7,580 nucleotides of DNA. Source: an uncultured Microbacteriaceae bacterium (GTDB lineage Bacteria > Actinomycetota > Actinomycetes > Actinomycetales > Microbacteriaceae). The DNA lies in assembly GCA_946481135.1 (NCBI GenBank), contig CAMLMQ010000149.1:1-7580 (forward strand), given 5' to 3'. This document shows, one piece after another, positions 1-6,177 of this stretch. A model generated the notes under the pieces. It made no database searches and was not told the DNA's origin. It was given only the letters and a program-made list of their open reading frames with translations. Made by a program: the position numbers and the translations under genes. How positions within the stretch are numbered: position 1 is the first letter of the stretch; each line of letters opens with the position of its first letter.

Positions 1-1094
1 TCCGCAACCGCGTGAAGACGCTGCTGCAGATGGCCGTCGTGCTCACCTACGGCGCGTCGATGCCCGTCGTGAAGATGGGCCGCATGGCGGGGCAGTTCGC
101 CAAGCCGCGCTCGAGCGACACCGAGACCCGCGGCGACGTCACCCTCCCGGCGTACCGCGGCGACATCGTGAACGGCTACGACTTCACCCCGGAGTCGCGG
201 CAGGCCGACCCGGCTCGCCTCGTGCAGGGCTACCACACGGCTGCGTCGACCCTGAACCTCATCCGCGCCTTCACGCAGGGGGGCTTCGCCGACCTGCGTC
301 AGGTGCACTCGTGGAACAAGGGCTTCGCCGCGAACCCCGCGAACCAGCGGTACGAGGGTCTCGCGAAGGAGATCGACCGCGCGGTGCGCTTCATGGAGGC
401 GGCGGGCGCGGACTTCGACGAACTGCGGCGCGTCGAGTTCTACACGTCGCACGAGGGTCTGCTCATGGACTACGAGCGCCCCATGACGCGGATCGACTCC
501 CGCAACGGCACGCCCGTGAACACGAGCGCGCACTTCCTGTGGATCGGGGAGCGCACGCGCGACCTCGACGGAGCGCACATCGACTACTTCTCGCGCATCC
601 GCAACCCCATCGGGGTGAAGCTCGGGCCCTCGACGACGCCCGAGGTGATGGAGAAGCTGATCGACAAGCTCGACCCCGAGCGCGAGCCCGGCCGCCTGAC
701 CTTCATCACGCGCATGGGGGCGGGCAAGATCCGCGACGCCTTGCCGCCTCTGCTCGAGGCGATCACGGGGATGGATGCGACGCCGCTGTGGGTCACCGAC
801 CCGATGCACGGCAACGGGCTCACGACGCCGACCGGTTACAAGACGCGGCGCTTCGACGACGTCGTCGACGAGGTGCGCGGCTTCTTCGAGGCGCACCGCG
901 CGGCGGGGACGTTCCCCGGCGGCATCCACGTCGAGCTCACGGGCGACGACGTCACGGAGTGCCTCGGCGGCTCGGAGCAGATCGACGAGGCCACGCTCGC
1001 GACCAAGTACGAGTCGCTGTGCGACCCGCGCCTCAACCACATGCAGTCGTTGGAGCTCGCGTTCCTCGTCGCCGAGGAGCTCGCCGCGAGGTGA
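1..1094 (+). CDS. aroG: Class II 3-deoxy-7-phosphoheptulonate (DAHP) synthase, 5'-truncated by the window
   Basis: Condenses phosphoenolpyruvate and erythrose 4-phosphate to DAHP, the first step of the shikimate pathway, in the cytosol. The reading frame is open from base 3, and about 363 residues are visible. Plant/actinobacterial class II members run about 450-465 residues, so roughly 100 N-terminal residues, including the metal-binding Cys of the GGDCAE motif, lie upstream. The GTG at base 12 is therefore an internal Val codon, not a start. Family signatures visible in order: LLQMAVVLTYGASMPVVK, KPRSSD (from base 102), YTSHEGLL, WIGERTRDLDGAH, NPIGVKLGPSTTPE, ITRMGAGKIRD, DPMHGNG (metal-ligand His at 807-809), GGIHVELTGDDVTECLGG (ligand Glu at 933-935) and CDPRLN (ligand Asp at 1023-1025). 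Ligand roles are by analogy with the M. tuberculosis enzyme. All visible catalytic motifs are intact. The gene converges on pknL with a 13-nt gap. The symbol aroG follows mycobacterial usage; other actinobacteria use aroF or aroH. Confidence 0.96.
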   Translation, partial: RNRVKTLLQMAVVLTYGASMPVVKMGRMAGQFAKPRSSDTETRGDVTLPAYRGDIVNGYDFTPESRQADPARLVQGYHTAASTLNLIRAFTQGGFADLRQVHSWNKGFAANPANQRYEGLAKEIDRAVRFMEAAGADFDELRRVEFYTSHEGLLMDYERPMTRIDSRNGTPVNTSAHFLWIGERTRDLDGAHIDYFSRIRNPIGVKLGPSTTPEVMEKLIDKLDPEREPGRLTFITRMGAGKIRDALPPLLEAITGMDATPLWVTDPMHGNGLTTPTGYKTRRFDDVVDEVRGFFEAHRAAGTFPGGIHVELTGDDVTECLGGSEQIDEATLATKYESLCDPRLNHMQSLELAFLVAEELAAR

Positions 1095-1107
1095 GTCCTC
1101 GGCGACG
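1067..1107. terminator. Perfect 12-bp stem-loop across the aroG/pknL convergent junction
   Basis: CGTCGCCGAGGA (1067-1078) is an exact reverse complement of TCCTCGGCGACG (1096-1107). The 17-nt loop contains the aroG stop codon (1092-1094) and a nested 4-bp hairpin, CTCG/CGAG (1080-1083 with 1087-1090). The right arm ends one base before the pknL stop codon. There is no U-run on either strand, so this would be a U-less terminator of the sort proposed for high-GC actinobacteria, or a 3'-end stabiliser. It could serve both transcripts because the stem is symmetric. The structure is read directly; the function is inferred from position. Confidence 0.6.
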
Positions 1108-3108
1108 CTAGCCGACGCTCAGACGCACGGTGACCGTGTCGCCGCGCAGGACGGTCTCGCCCGGCTCGGGGTCGGCCCGGGTCACCCGCGAGCTGTTCGG
1201 GAACGTCTCCGCGACTTCCTGGTCGATGCCGCGCTCGAAAGCGAACTCGAGGCCGGCTGCGATCAGGGCGTCGCGCGCCTGAGCCCACGACATCCCGACG
1301 ATCGGCGGCACGGCGACCGGTTCCGGACCGAGCGAGACGTTCAACCCGACGACGTCCCCGGGGGAGAGCGTCGCCCCCGGCTCGGCGAGCGAGATGACCG
1401 CGCCCTCGGGGACGTCGTCGTGGTAGCTCTGGATCTGACGGCCCGGGTCGACGCGCAGGTCCACGGTCGCGAGGGTCGCGGTCGCCTCCTCGACGGACTG
1501 CCCGGCGACATCCGGAACCGGTCCGGCCGAGACGACGAGCGTGATCGGTTGCTTCTCGCCGTACTGGGCCACTCCGAGAAGGGTCTGGCCGTCCGCGCCG
1601 AGTGCGTCGAGCAGCAGACCGCTCGCGAGCTCGGCGTCGAAGCGGGTGACGGTGTCGCGCGCCGTGAAGTTCTCGGCGACGATCGCCTCCGCCGCCTCCA
1701 GCGCCATCCCGCGCTCGAATGCGATGTCGATGGGCTGCGGTCCCGTCGAGATGAGCAGCGTCACCGAGCTTCCTCGGGTGAGGGCGGTGCCGATCTCGGG
1801 CTCGGTCTGCGCGACCGCGTCGACGGGGATGTCGGGGGAGGGGGTCGTGCCCGTCTGCTCGGCCACCTCGAGCCCGAGATCGGTCAGCAGCTCGCGGGCA
1901 TCCTCGGGCGACATCCCGGCGACTGACTCGGGGATCGTGACCGTCGAGCCCGGTCCGAAGCCGAACCACCAGCCGAGCGTCCCGCCGACGAGCGCGAACG
2001 CGGCGACGACCGCGAGGATCGGGATCCAGCGGCGGCGACGGCGGGGTGTCGGGCGTTCCTCGACGACCGCCAGCTCGCTGCCGGGGCCGCGCGGCCCGCC
2101 GGGACCCCGCCGCGGGGAGAGCACCTGCGTCGCGGCCTCGGCGAGCGGTCGGTCGGAGCGGATCCCGTCGGTCGAGCCGCCCGGACCCGTCGCGAATCGG
2201 GTCGACGGGGGCGCCGAGGGGAGCACCTGGGTGAACGCACGCGTCGGGCCGGTGACGGGCGCCAGATCGAGTACCGACTCGGTATCGCGCACCTGCTCGA
2301 GCAGAGCCCGTGCATCCGCCGGCCGTTGGTCGGGATCCTTCTCGGTCGCCCAGATCACGAGCTCGTCGAGTTCGCGCGGCACCTTCGGGTTCTTCGTGCT
2401 CGGCAGCGGCACCGGCTCGTTCGCGTGCCGGTAGGCGATCTGCATCGGCTGCTCGCCCGTGAAGGGCTGCTCGCCGGTGAGCATCTCGTACATCATGATG
2501 CCGACCGCGTAGATGTCGCTGCGGGTGTCGGCGATGCCCCGGGTCACGAGTTCGGGGGAGAGGTAGGCGATCGTGCCGAGCAGCTGCGCCCCGGTCGCGG
2601 TGTTCGCGGTCGCCGCGCGGGCGAGTCCGAAGTCGCCGATCTTGATGCGGCCGTCGTCGGCGAGCAGCACGTTCTCGGGCTTGAGGTCGCGGTGGATGAT
2701 TCCGGCCTTGTGCGCGGCGGAGAGACCCGACAGGACGGCCTCGGCGATGTCGATCGTCTGCTGGGGGGTCAGGGAGCCGTACTCGTCCAGCAGGTCGCGC
2801 AGGGTGATGCCGGGCAGGTACTCCATCACGAGGTAGGCCGACTCCGAGTCCTGGCCCTGGTCGAAGACGTTGACGACGTTGGGATGTGCGAGCCGCGCCG
2901 CGCTGCGCGCCTCCTGGATGAAGCGCTGCTTGAACTGGCTGTCGTCGGCGAGGTGTCCGTGCATGACCTTGACCGCCACGCGCCGCTCGAGCCGCAGGTC
3001 GGTCGCGAGGTACACGGTGGCCATGCCGCCTCGAGCGATGCGTGAGCGCACTTGGTACCGGCCGTCGATGAGCCGGCCGATCATCGGATCGGTGGCATTG
3101 ACACTCAC
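1108..3108 (-). CDS. pknL: PknL-type transmembrane Ser/Thr protein kinase with C-terminal PASTA segments
   Basis: A 666-residue eukaryotic-like Ser/Thr kinase that phosphorylates cytoplasmic proteins in response to envelope signals. The kinase domain spans about residues 15-275: glycine-rich loop RIARGGMATVY (24-33), catalytic Lys47 (VAVKVM), Glu66 in helix C, HRDLKPEN (139-146, catalytic Asp141), DFG (159-161), and an activation loop with Thr170 and Thr172 (NTATG) before LSPE. A proline- and arginine-rich linker leads to one TM helix (about 361-383). Four extracellular PASTA-type units follow (about 388-456, 457-529, 530-596, 597-666). Unit 2 is divergent, lacking the VP..G start and having an altered C-terminal half. 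Mycobacterial PknL lacks PASTA domains, whereas corynebacterial PknL has them, so this resembles the latter layout. The GTG start at 3108 is chosen because the N-terminus (GRLIDGRYQV close behind) fits the family and a -10-like hexamer sits just upstream. It lies downstream of the LysM gene on the same strand with a 96-nt gap, and close to an Rv2175c-family gene, the known PknL substrate family. Confidence 0.93.
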   Translation of the reverse strand: MSVNATDPMIGRLIDGRYQVRSRIARGGMATVYLATDLRLERRVAVKVMHGHLADDSQFKQRFIQEARSAARLAHPNVVNVFDQGQDSESAYLVMEYLPGITLRDLLDEYGSLTPQQTIDIAEAVLSGLSAAHKAGIIHRDLKPENVLLADDGRIKIGDFGLARAATANTATGAQLLGTIAYLSPELVTRGIADTRSDIYAVGIMMYEMLTGEQPFTGEQPMQIAYRHANEPVPLPSTKNPKVPRELDELVIWATEKDPDQRPADARALLEQVRDTESVLDLAPVTGPTRAFTQVLPSAPPSTRFATGPGGSTDGIRSDRPLAEAATQVLSPRRGPGGPRGPGSELAVVEERPTPRRRRRWIPILAVVAAFALVGGTLGWWFGFGPGSTVTIPESVAGMSPEDARELLTDLGLEVAEQTGTTPSPDIPVDAVAQTEPEIGTALTRGSSVTLLISTGPQPIDIAFERGMALEAAEAIVAENFTARDTVTRFDAELASGLLLDALGADGQTLLGVAQYGEKQPITLVVSAGPVPDVAGQSVEEATATLATVDLRVDPGRQIQSYHDDVPEGAVISLAEPGATLSPGDVVGLNVSLGPEPVAVPPIVGMSWAQARDALIAAGLEFAFERGIDQEVAETFPNSSRVTRADPEPGETVLRGDTVTVRLSVG

Positions 3109-3120
3109 CCCGGCAGTCTA
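3109..3120 (-). promoter_or_regulatory. -10-like TAGACT placed for a leaderless pknL mRNA
   Basis: Reading the minus strand, TAGACT (3120-3115) is followed by 6 nt and then the GTG start of pknL. TAnnnT is the actinobacterial -10 pattern. This spacing would put the transcription start at or next to the G of GTG, so the mRNA would have no 5' leader. No Shine-Dalgarno sequence precedes the GTG, which fits. I see no convincing -35. It suggests pknL is transcribed independently of the LysM gene upstream. Confidence 0.6.
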
Positions 3121-3204
3121 GGTTCGCGTCTCGCGGGAGCCTGGGAGGACACCCGGGTTCCCCGGAGGGCTGTCAGGCAATCGTGATGCGGGCGCTCGGC
3201 CGGG

Positions 3205-4503
3205 TCAGGCGAGAGCGGCGAACCAGGCGCGCGCGCTCGCTTCCCACTTGGCGTAGTGGTCGGGGTAGGCCGAGATCTGCACCTTCTGGGCGGCGACCGT
3301 GAGCGGCATCGACTGCCAGCCGGCGATGTCCATGAGACCGCGCGTGTAGCCGCTGCGCCCGTGGTAGAAGAGGTACGCCGCGTGGTGGGGGTTGAGGATC
3401 TCCTCGACGGTGCCCCATCCCGTGCTCGGCCGCTGCTGGAACAGCCCGACCGAGTCGCGGTCGCCCCAGTCGATGTTGCGCAGGCTCGATTCCTGCATCG
3501 CGGTCGCGAGCGCGATGATGATGCCGTAGTCGGGGATGCCCTGCTCGCGTCCGACCTGGATGATGATGCGGGCGTTGCCCTCCTGCTCGGCGGTGAGGGT
3601 CGTCACCGACCCGCCGCCGCCCGACGCGGGGGCGCCGCCGGAGGAGGCTCCACCGGCGGCGGGGATCGTCAGCACCCCGCCCGGGTAGATGATGCTCGAG
3701 GCGGTGAGACCGTTGGCCGCGAGCACGGCCTGCGTCGTGACCCCGAAGCGCGCGGCGATCGACGAGATGGTGTCGCCGGATCGGATCGTGTAGGTGCTCG
3801 TCGCCGGGGGCGGCGAGACGGGAGCCTCGGGCGCGGGCGTGACCGCGGAGACGAGTTCGACCGCGGGCGCGGAGGGGGCGGCGGTCGCGGGGATCGCGAT
3901 CGTCTGCCCGGGGTAGATGATGCTCGACCAGCCGAGGCCGTTCGCCGACAGCACCGCGGGCACCGAGACGCCGAAGCGCGCCGCGATCCGCGAGATCGTG
4001 TCGCCCTTGACGATCGTGTAGCGACCGCCCTCCTGCACGGTCGCCGCCGGGGCGACGACGGCGCCGGGGGCGAGCTTGAGCACCTGACCGGGGAAGATGA
4101 GCGACTTCCACCCGAGCCCGTTGACGGCGAGCACCGACGCGGTGGAGAGTCCATGGCGCCCGGCGATGGCCGCGACGGTGTCGCCGGCCTGCACCGTGTA
4201 GGTGCTGACTGCGGAGGCGCCGCCCCCGGTGGTGCGGGCCGCGGTGGCGGCCAGGCCCCGCAGCGAACCGGCGAGGTCGGCGCGTGCCTTGGCCGGCTTC
4301 TTCGGCCCCGCCTGCACGGGTTCGACCGGACCGGTGAGGTTGAGGCCCATCGTCATGGCACTCGCGACGACGAAGGGCAGGGTCTTGCGCACGCCCTCCC
4401 CGAGCCGGCCGCGCGTCTTCGGCGGCAGGTGGCGCCCCCCGCGCCGGGCGGGTTCGTGGGCCGGGATGAGAGCCGGCGTGGCCGGCGCATTGCGCATTTC
4501 CAT
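3205..4503 (-). CDS. Secreted three-LysM protein with lysozyme-like (transglycosylase-type) C-terminal domain
   Basis: A 432-residue exported protein, probably bound to peptidoglycan through LysM modules and acting on glycan strands. Layout: a basic N-terminal tail of about 40 residues; a hydrophobic export segment (about 41-58, TLPFVVASAMTMGLNLTG) that could be a signal peptide or membrane anchor; a low-complexity linker; LysM1 (about 101-144), LysM2 (about 161-204) and LysM3 (about 237-280), each of the form YT(V/I)..GDT(V/I)..IA.R.G...VL..NGL....(I/L).(Y/F)PG; a Ala/Gly/Ser linker; and a C-terminal domain (about 305-430). That domain carries AMQESSLRN followed by DRDSVGLFQQRPSTGWG, a pattern seen in actinobacterial lysozyme/SLT-like proteins. 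Glu338 is the candidate general acid. The ATG at 4503 is chosen because GGAG (4513-4510 on this strand) sits 6 nt upstream; a longer frame from TTG 4593 would run through an inverted repeat. It is upstream of pknL on the same strand and divergent from the Rv2175c homologue. LysM repeats and export are clear; the enzymatic activity is inferred. Confidence 0.85.
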   Translation of the reverse strand: MEMRNAPATPALIPAHEPARRGGRHLPPKTRGRLGEGVRKTLPFVVASAMTMGLNLTGPVEPVQAGPKKPAKARADLAGSLRGLAATAARTTGGGASAVSTYTVQAGDTVAAIAGRHGLSTASVLAVNGLGWKSLIFPGQVLKLAPGAVVAPAATVQEGGRYTIVKGDTISRIAARFGVSVPAVLSANGLGWSSIIYPGQTIAIPATAAPSAPAVELVSAVTPAPEAPVSPPPATSTYTIRSGDTISSIAARFGVTTQAVLAANGLTASSIIYPGGVLTIPAAGGASSGGAPASGGGGSVTTLTAEQEGNARIIIQVGREQGIPDYGIIIALATAMQESSLRNIDWGDRDSVGLFQQRPSTGWGTVEEILNPHHAAYLFYHGRSGYTRGLMDIAGWQSMPLTVAAQKVQISAYPDHYAKWEASARAWFAALA

Positions 4504-4509
4504 GGATTT

Positions 4510-4518
4510 CTCCGCCTT
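4510..4518 (-). promoter_or_regulatory. Ribosome binding site deciding the LysM gene start
   Basis: On the minus strand AAGGCGGAG (4518-4510) precedes the ATG at 4503 with 6 nt between. It is a purine-rich Shine-Dalgarno-like site and supports the 432-residue form over upstream alternatives. Confidence 0.6.
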
Positions 4519-4562
4519 CTCTCCCCACCCCCCGGGGATCGCGTGTCGGCACTCCTCCCCAC

Positions 4563-4590
4563 GTTGACACAGGTGACTATTCGTGTCAAC
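4563..4590. repeat. Perfect inverted repeat between divergent genes, each arm containing TTGACA
   Basis: GTTGACAC (4563-4570) and GTGTCAAC (4583-4590) are exact reverse complements separated by 12 nt. Each arm holds the -35 consensus TTGACA, one on each strand and pointing at each other (4564-4569 on plus; 4589-4584 on minus). A 17-nt spacer gives CAACGT as a weak -10 for the minus-strand LysM gene (4566-4561) and CAACCA for the plus strand (4587-4592). It could be a divergent promoter pair, a dimeric regulator operator, or both. The repeat is directly seen; the role is inferred. Confidence 0.55.
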
Positions 4591-4642
4591 CAATGTGGCG
4601 CGTGTTGTTCGAGTTCACATGATCGAAACATTCTGGCGATGG

Positions 4643-4654
4643 CAGACTGGAGCG
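4643..4654 (+). promoter_or_regulatory. -10-like CAGACT placed for a leaderless Rv2175c-homologue mRNA
   Basis: CAGACT (4643-4648) is followed by 6 nt and then GTG at 4655, the same spacing as at pknL (TAGACT, 6 nt, GTG). The upstream GGAG (4649-4652) is only 2 nt from the GTG, too close for a normal Shine-Dalgarno site. This supports GTG 4655 as the start. The first base of the hexamer departs from TAnnnT, so the promoter call is tentative. Confidence 0.45.
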
Positions 4655-4990
4655 GTGTCCGCCGCCCGAACCTGGCTCACCGTCCCCGACCTCGTCGACG
4701 TCCTCGGCCTCCCGCAGGGCCGGGTGCGCCGTCTCCTCCAGGAGTACGCGTTGCTCGCCGTCCGAGTCGACGGCGTGCTCAAGGTGCCGGCCGACTTCGT
4801 CGTCGACGGCGCGCCGCTGCCCGAGCTGAAGGGCACGGTCGTCGTCCTGCACGACGCCGGGTTCACCGACGACGAGGCGATGCGCTGGCTCCTGGAGGAC
4901 GAGGCCTCCCTCGGGACCGCCCCGATCGACGCCCTCCGCGCCGGGCGCAAGGCCGAGGTGCGCCGGGTGGCGCAGGCGCTCGGCTTCTGA
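4655..4990 (+). CDS. Rv2175c-family winged-helix DNA-binding protein, probable PknL substrate
   Basis: A 111-residue cytoplasmic protein. The N-terminal part (about 6-50) reads as a compact winged-helix fold: TWLTVPDLVDVLGLP, a recognition-helix segment GRVRRLLQEYALLAV, then a wing RVDGVLKVPADF. The C-terminal part (about 57-111) matches the rest of the Rv2175c family: LKGTVVVLHDAGFTDDEAMRWLL, then a basic helix RAGRKAEVRRVAQALGF. In M. tuberculosis, Rv2175c binds DNA and is phosphorylated by PknL at an N-terminal Thr; pknL lies close by here too, which supports a kinase/substrate pair. The start is uncertain. GTG 4655 gives a protein beginning near the domain and fits a leaderless promoter. 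In-frame ATG 4619 (123 residues) and GTG 4583 (135 residues) would add an N-terminal tail with extra Thr residues but have no ribosome site. The gene converges on the polyprenyl synthase gene 13 nt away. Confidence 0.85.
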   Translation: MSAARTWLTVPDLVDVLGLPQGRVRRLLQEYALLAVRVDGVLKVPADFVVDGAPLPELKGTVVVLHDAGFTDDEAMRWLLEDEASLGTAPIDALRAGRKAEVRRVAQALGF

Positions 4991-5001
4991 CCGCCCGAGC
5001 G
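4977..5001. terminator. 7-bp stem-loop across the Rv2175c-homologue/polyprenyl synthase convergent junction
   Basis: CGCTCGG (4977-4983) pairs exactly with CCGAGCG (4995-5001), with an 11-nt loop that contains the TGA stop (4988-4990). The right arm ends two bases before the stop of the opposing gene. No U-run follows on either strand. The geometry matches the aroG/pknL junction, only with a shorter stem. Terminator or 3'-end stabiliser function is inferred from position. Confidence 0.45.
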
Positions 5002-5003
5002 TG

Positions 5004-6113
5004 TCAGCTCTCGCGGCGCGTGACGGCGTCGGCGAGGGCCGTGAGTTCGTCGCGGGCGGAGCGGGCCAGCGGAGCCGCTTCGAGGGCCGCGCGCGCCTGA
5101 TCGAGCTGATGGGCGATGATCCGCTCGACGTGCTCGACCGCCCCGCTGTCGCGCACCGCGGTCTGCAGCATCGCGATCTGCTCCGCGTCGAGGCTGCGGT
5201 CGCCGAGCAGCTCGTCGAAGAGGCGGGCCGCCGAGCCCGGCAGCTTCTGGCGCGCGAGCGTGACGAGCACGGTGCGCTTGCCCTCGCGGAGGTCGTCGCC
5301 GGCGGGCTTGCCGGTCACCGCCGGGTCGCCGAAGACTCCGAGCAGGTCGTCGCGCAACTGGAACGCGATGCCGAGCGGGAGCCCGAACTCGCGGAGGGCG
5401 GCGACCTGCGCGAGCGACGCCCCGGCGAGCGAGCTGCCGATCGCGAGCGGCGCCTCGACGCTGTACTTCGCCGACTTGTAGACGACGACGCGCTGGGCGC
5501 GCGAGAGCAGCTCGTCGGCGGGGTGGGTGCGCCAGGCGAGCTCCTCGACGATGTCGAGATACTGCCCCGCCGTCACCTCGGTGCGCATCCGGGTGAACTC
5601 GGCGCGCGCCGCGCGGCCCGCCGCACCGCCCACCGCGGTGACGCCGGCATCCACGAGATCGTCGCTCCACCCGAGCAGGAGGTCCCCGAGGAGGAGCGCC
5701 GCCGACGTTCCGTACCGGTCGGACGACCCTTCCCATCCCTGGTCGCGGTGGCGCTGCGCGAACGCCCGGTGCGCGCTCGGCTGCCCGCGGCGCAGGTCGG
5801 AGTTGTCCATGATGTCGTCGTGCACGAGTGCCGCGGCGTGGAAGACCTCCAGCCCGGCGGCGATCGCGACGACGGCGGCGAGGTCGGGTGCCGGCTCCGC
5901 CTCGAGCGGGTCGGACTCGTGCGCGCTGACGGCGCGCCAGCCCCAGTAGCAGAACAGTGCGCGGAACCTCTTGCCCCCCGCCAGGAAGCGTTGCGCCGCC
6001 TCGTCGAGCACCGCGAGGTCGGGGGACACGGCCCGCAACTCGGCGGCCCGTTCGGCGAGGAAGCCGTCGAGGCGGGACTGGACGAGATCCACTAACCGCG
6101 GACTCTCAGGCAC
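5004..6113 (-). CDS. idsA: Polyprenyl diphosphate synthase (probable geranylgeranyl diphosphate synthase type)
   Basis: A 369-residue all-trans (E)-prenyl transferase that elongates allylic diphosphates with isopentenyl diphosphate, supplying precursors for quinones, carotenoids or polyprenyl lipids. Signatures: GGKRFRA (46-52, diphosphate binding); first Asp-rich motif LVHDDIMDNSDLRRG (DDxxD at Asp99-Asp103); K213 and K216 in VYKSAKYS; and second Asp-rich region QLRDDLLGVFGD (Asp255, Asp256, Asp263) followed by TGKPAGDDLREGKRT. The second motif has Gly at the fifth position instead of Asp, which I recall as usual in actinobacterial IdsA-like enzymes. Length is normal to slightly long. The small Ala residues at -4 and -5 from DDxxD are compatible with C20 or longer products, but chain length cannot be fixed from sequence. 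The GTG start at 6113 is preceded by a -10-like hexamer at leaderless spacing. It is divergent from the DUF3040 gene and convergent with the Rv2175c homologue. The symbol follows mycobacterial/corynebacterial naming. Confidence 0.9.
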   Translation of the reverse strand: MPESPRLVDLVQSRLDGFLAERAAELRAVSPDLAVLDEAAQRFLAGGKRFRALFCYWGWRAVSAHESDPLEAEPAPDLAAVVAIAAGLEVFHAAALVHDDIMDNSDLRRGQPSAHRAFAQRHRDQGWEGSSDRYGTSAALLLGDLLLGWSDDLVDAGVTAVGGAAGRAARAEFTRMRTEVTAGQYLDIVEELAWRTHPADELLSRAQRVVVYKSAKYSVEAPLAIGSSLAGASLAQVAALREFGLPLGIAFQLRDDLLGVFGDPAVTGKPAGDDLREGKRTVLVTLARQKLPGSAARLFDELLGDRSLDAEQIAMLQTAVRDSGAVEHVERIIAHQLDQARAALEAAPLARSARDELTALADAVTRRES

Positions 6114-6125
6114 GCGCCTACCTTA
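6114..6125 (-). promoter_or_regulatory. -10-like TAAGGT placed for a leaderless polyprenyl synthase mRNA
   Basis: On the minus strand TAAGGT (6125-6120) is followed by 6 nt and the GTG start at 6113, again the TAnnnT, 6 nt, GTG layout. The opposing -10 of the DUF3040 gene (6143-6148) begins exactly 17 bp away, where this promoter's -35 would fall. Confidence 0.58.
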
Positions 6126-6142
6126 TCCAGGTGTCGGCGTCC

Positions 6143-6171
6143 TACAATGATCTTCCCGGCGGCATAAGGAG
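6143..6171 (+). promoter_or_regulatory. Promoter -10 and ribosome binding site of the DUF3040 gene
   Basis: TACAAT (6143-6148) is a near-consensus -10 hexamer. AAGGAG (6166-6171) lies 6 nt before the ATG at 6178 and is the best Shine-Dalgarno site in the window. The expected leader is about 20-25 nt. No good -35 is seen; its expected place overlaps the divergent gene's -10. Confidence 0.65.
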
Positions 6172-6177
6172 CCCACC

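Noticed and set aside
12..14. GTG at base 12 as the start of the DAHP synthase
   Set aside because: The frame is open to the window edge and the preceding bases continue family sequence (RNR before VKTLLQMAVV). The protein would lack about 100 residues, including a metal-binding Cys.
775..1969. Long open frames on both strands across the aroG/pknL junction (775-1926 plus, 836-1969 minus)
   Set aside because: Ser/Arg-rich shadow translations of two well-recognised proteins; they cross both genes' stop codons and the terminator hairpin.
3153..3165. Small hairpin CCGGG-TTC-CCCGG between the LysM gene and pknL as a terminator
   Set aside because: Only 5 bp with a 3-nt loop and no U-run; expected often by chance at this GC content.
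4504..4593. Upstream TTG (4593) start for the LysM protein
   Set aside because: It would translate through the inverted repeat and add 30 atypical residues, whereas ATG 4503 has a properly spaced ribosome site.
3256..5100. A long plus-strand open frame of 614 codons opposite the LysM gene and running into the Rv2175c homologue
   Set aside because: Low-complexity Arg/Gly/Ala/Asp-rich product typical of an antisense frame in high-GC DNA, with no recognisable domain. The opposite strand has three clear LysM repeats.
5001..6095. A 364-codon plus-strand frame opposite the polyprenyl synthase gene
   Set aside because: Charged, domain-less composition; the minus strand carries both Asp-rich prenyl-transferase motifs.
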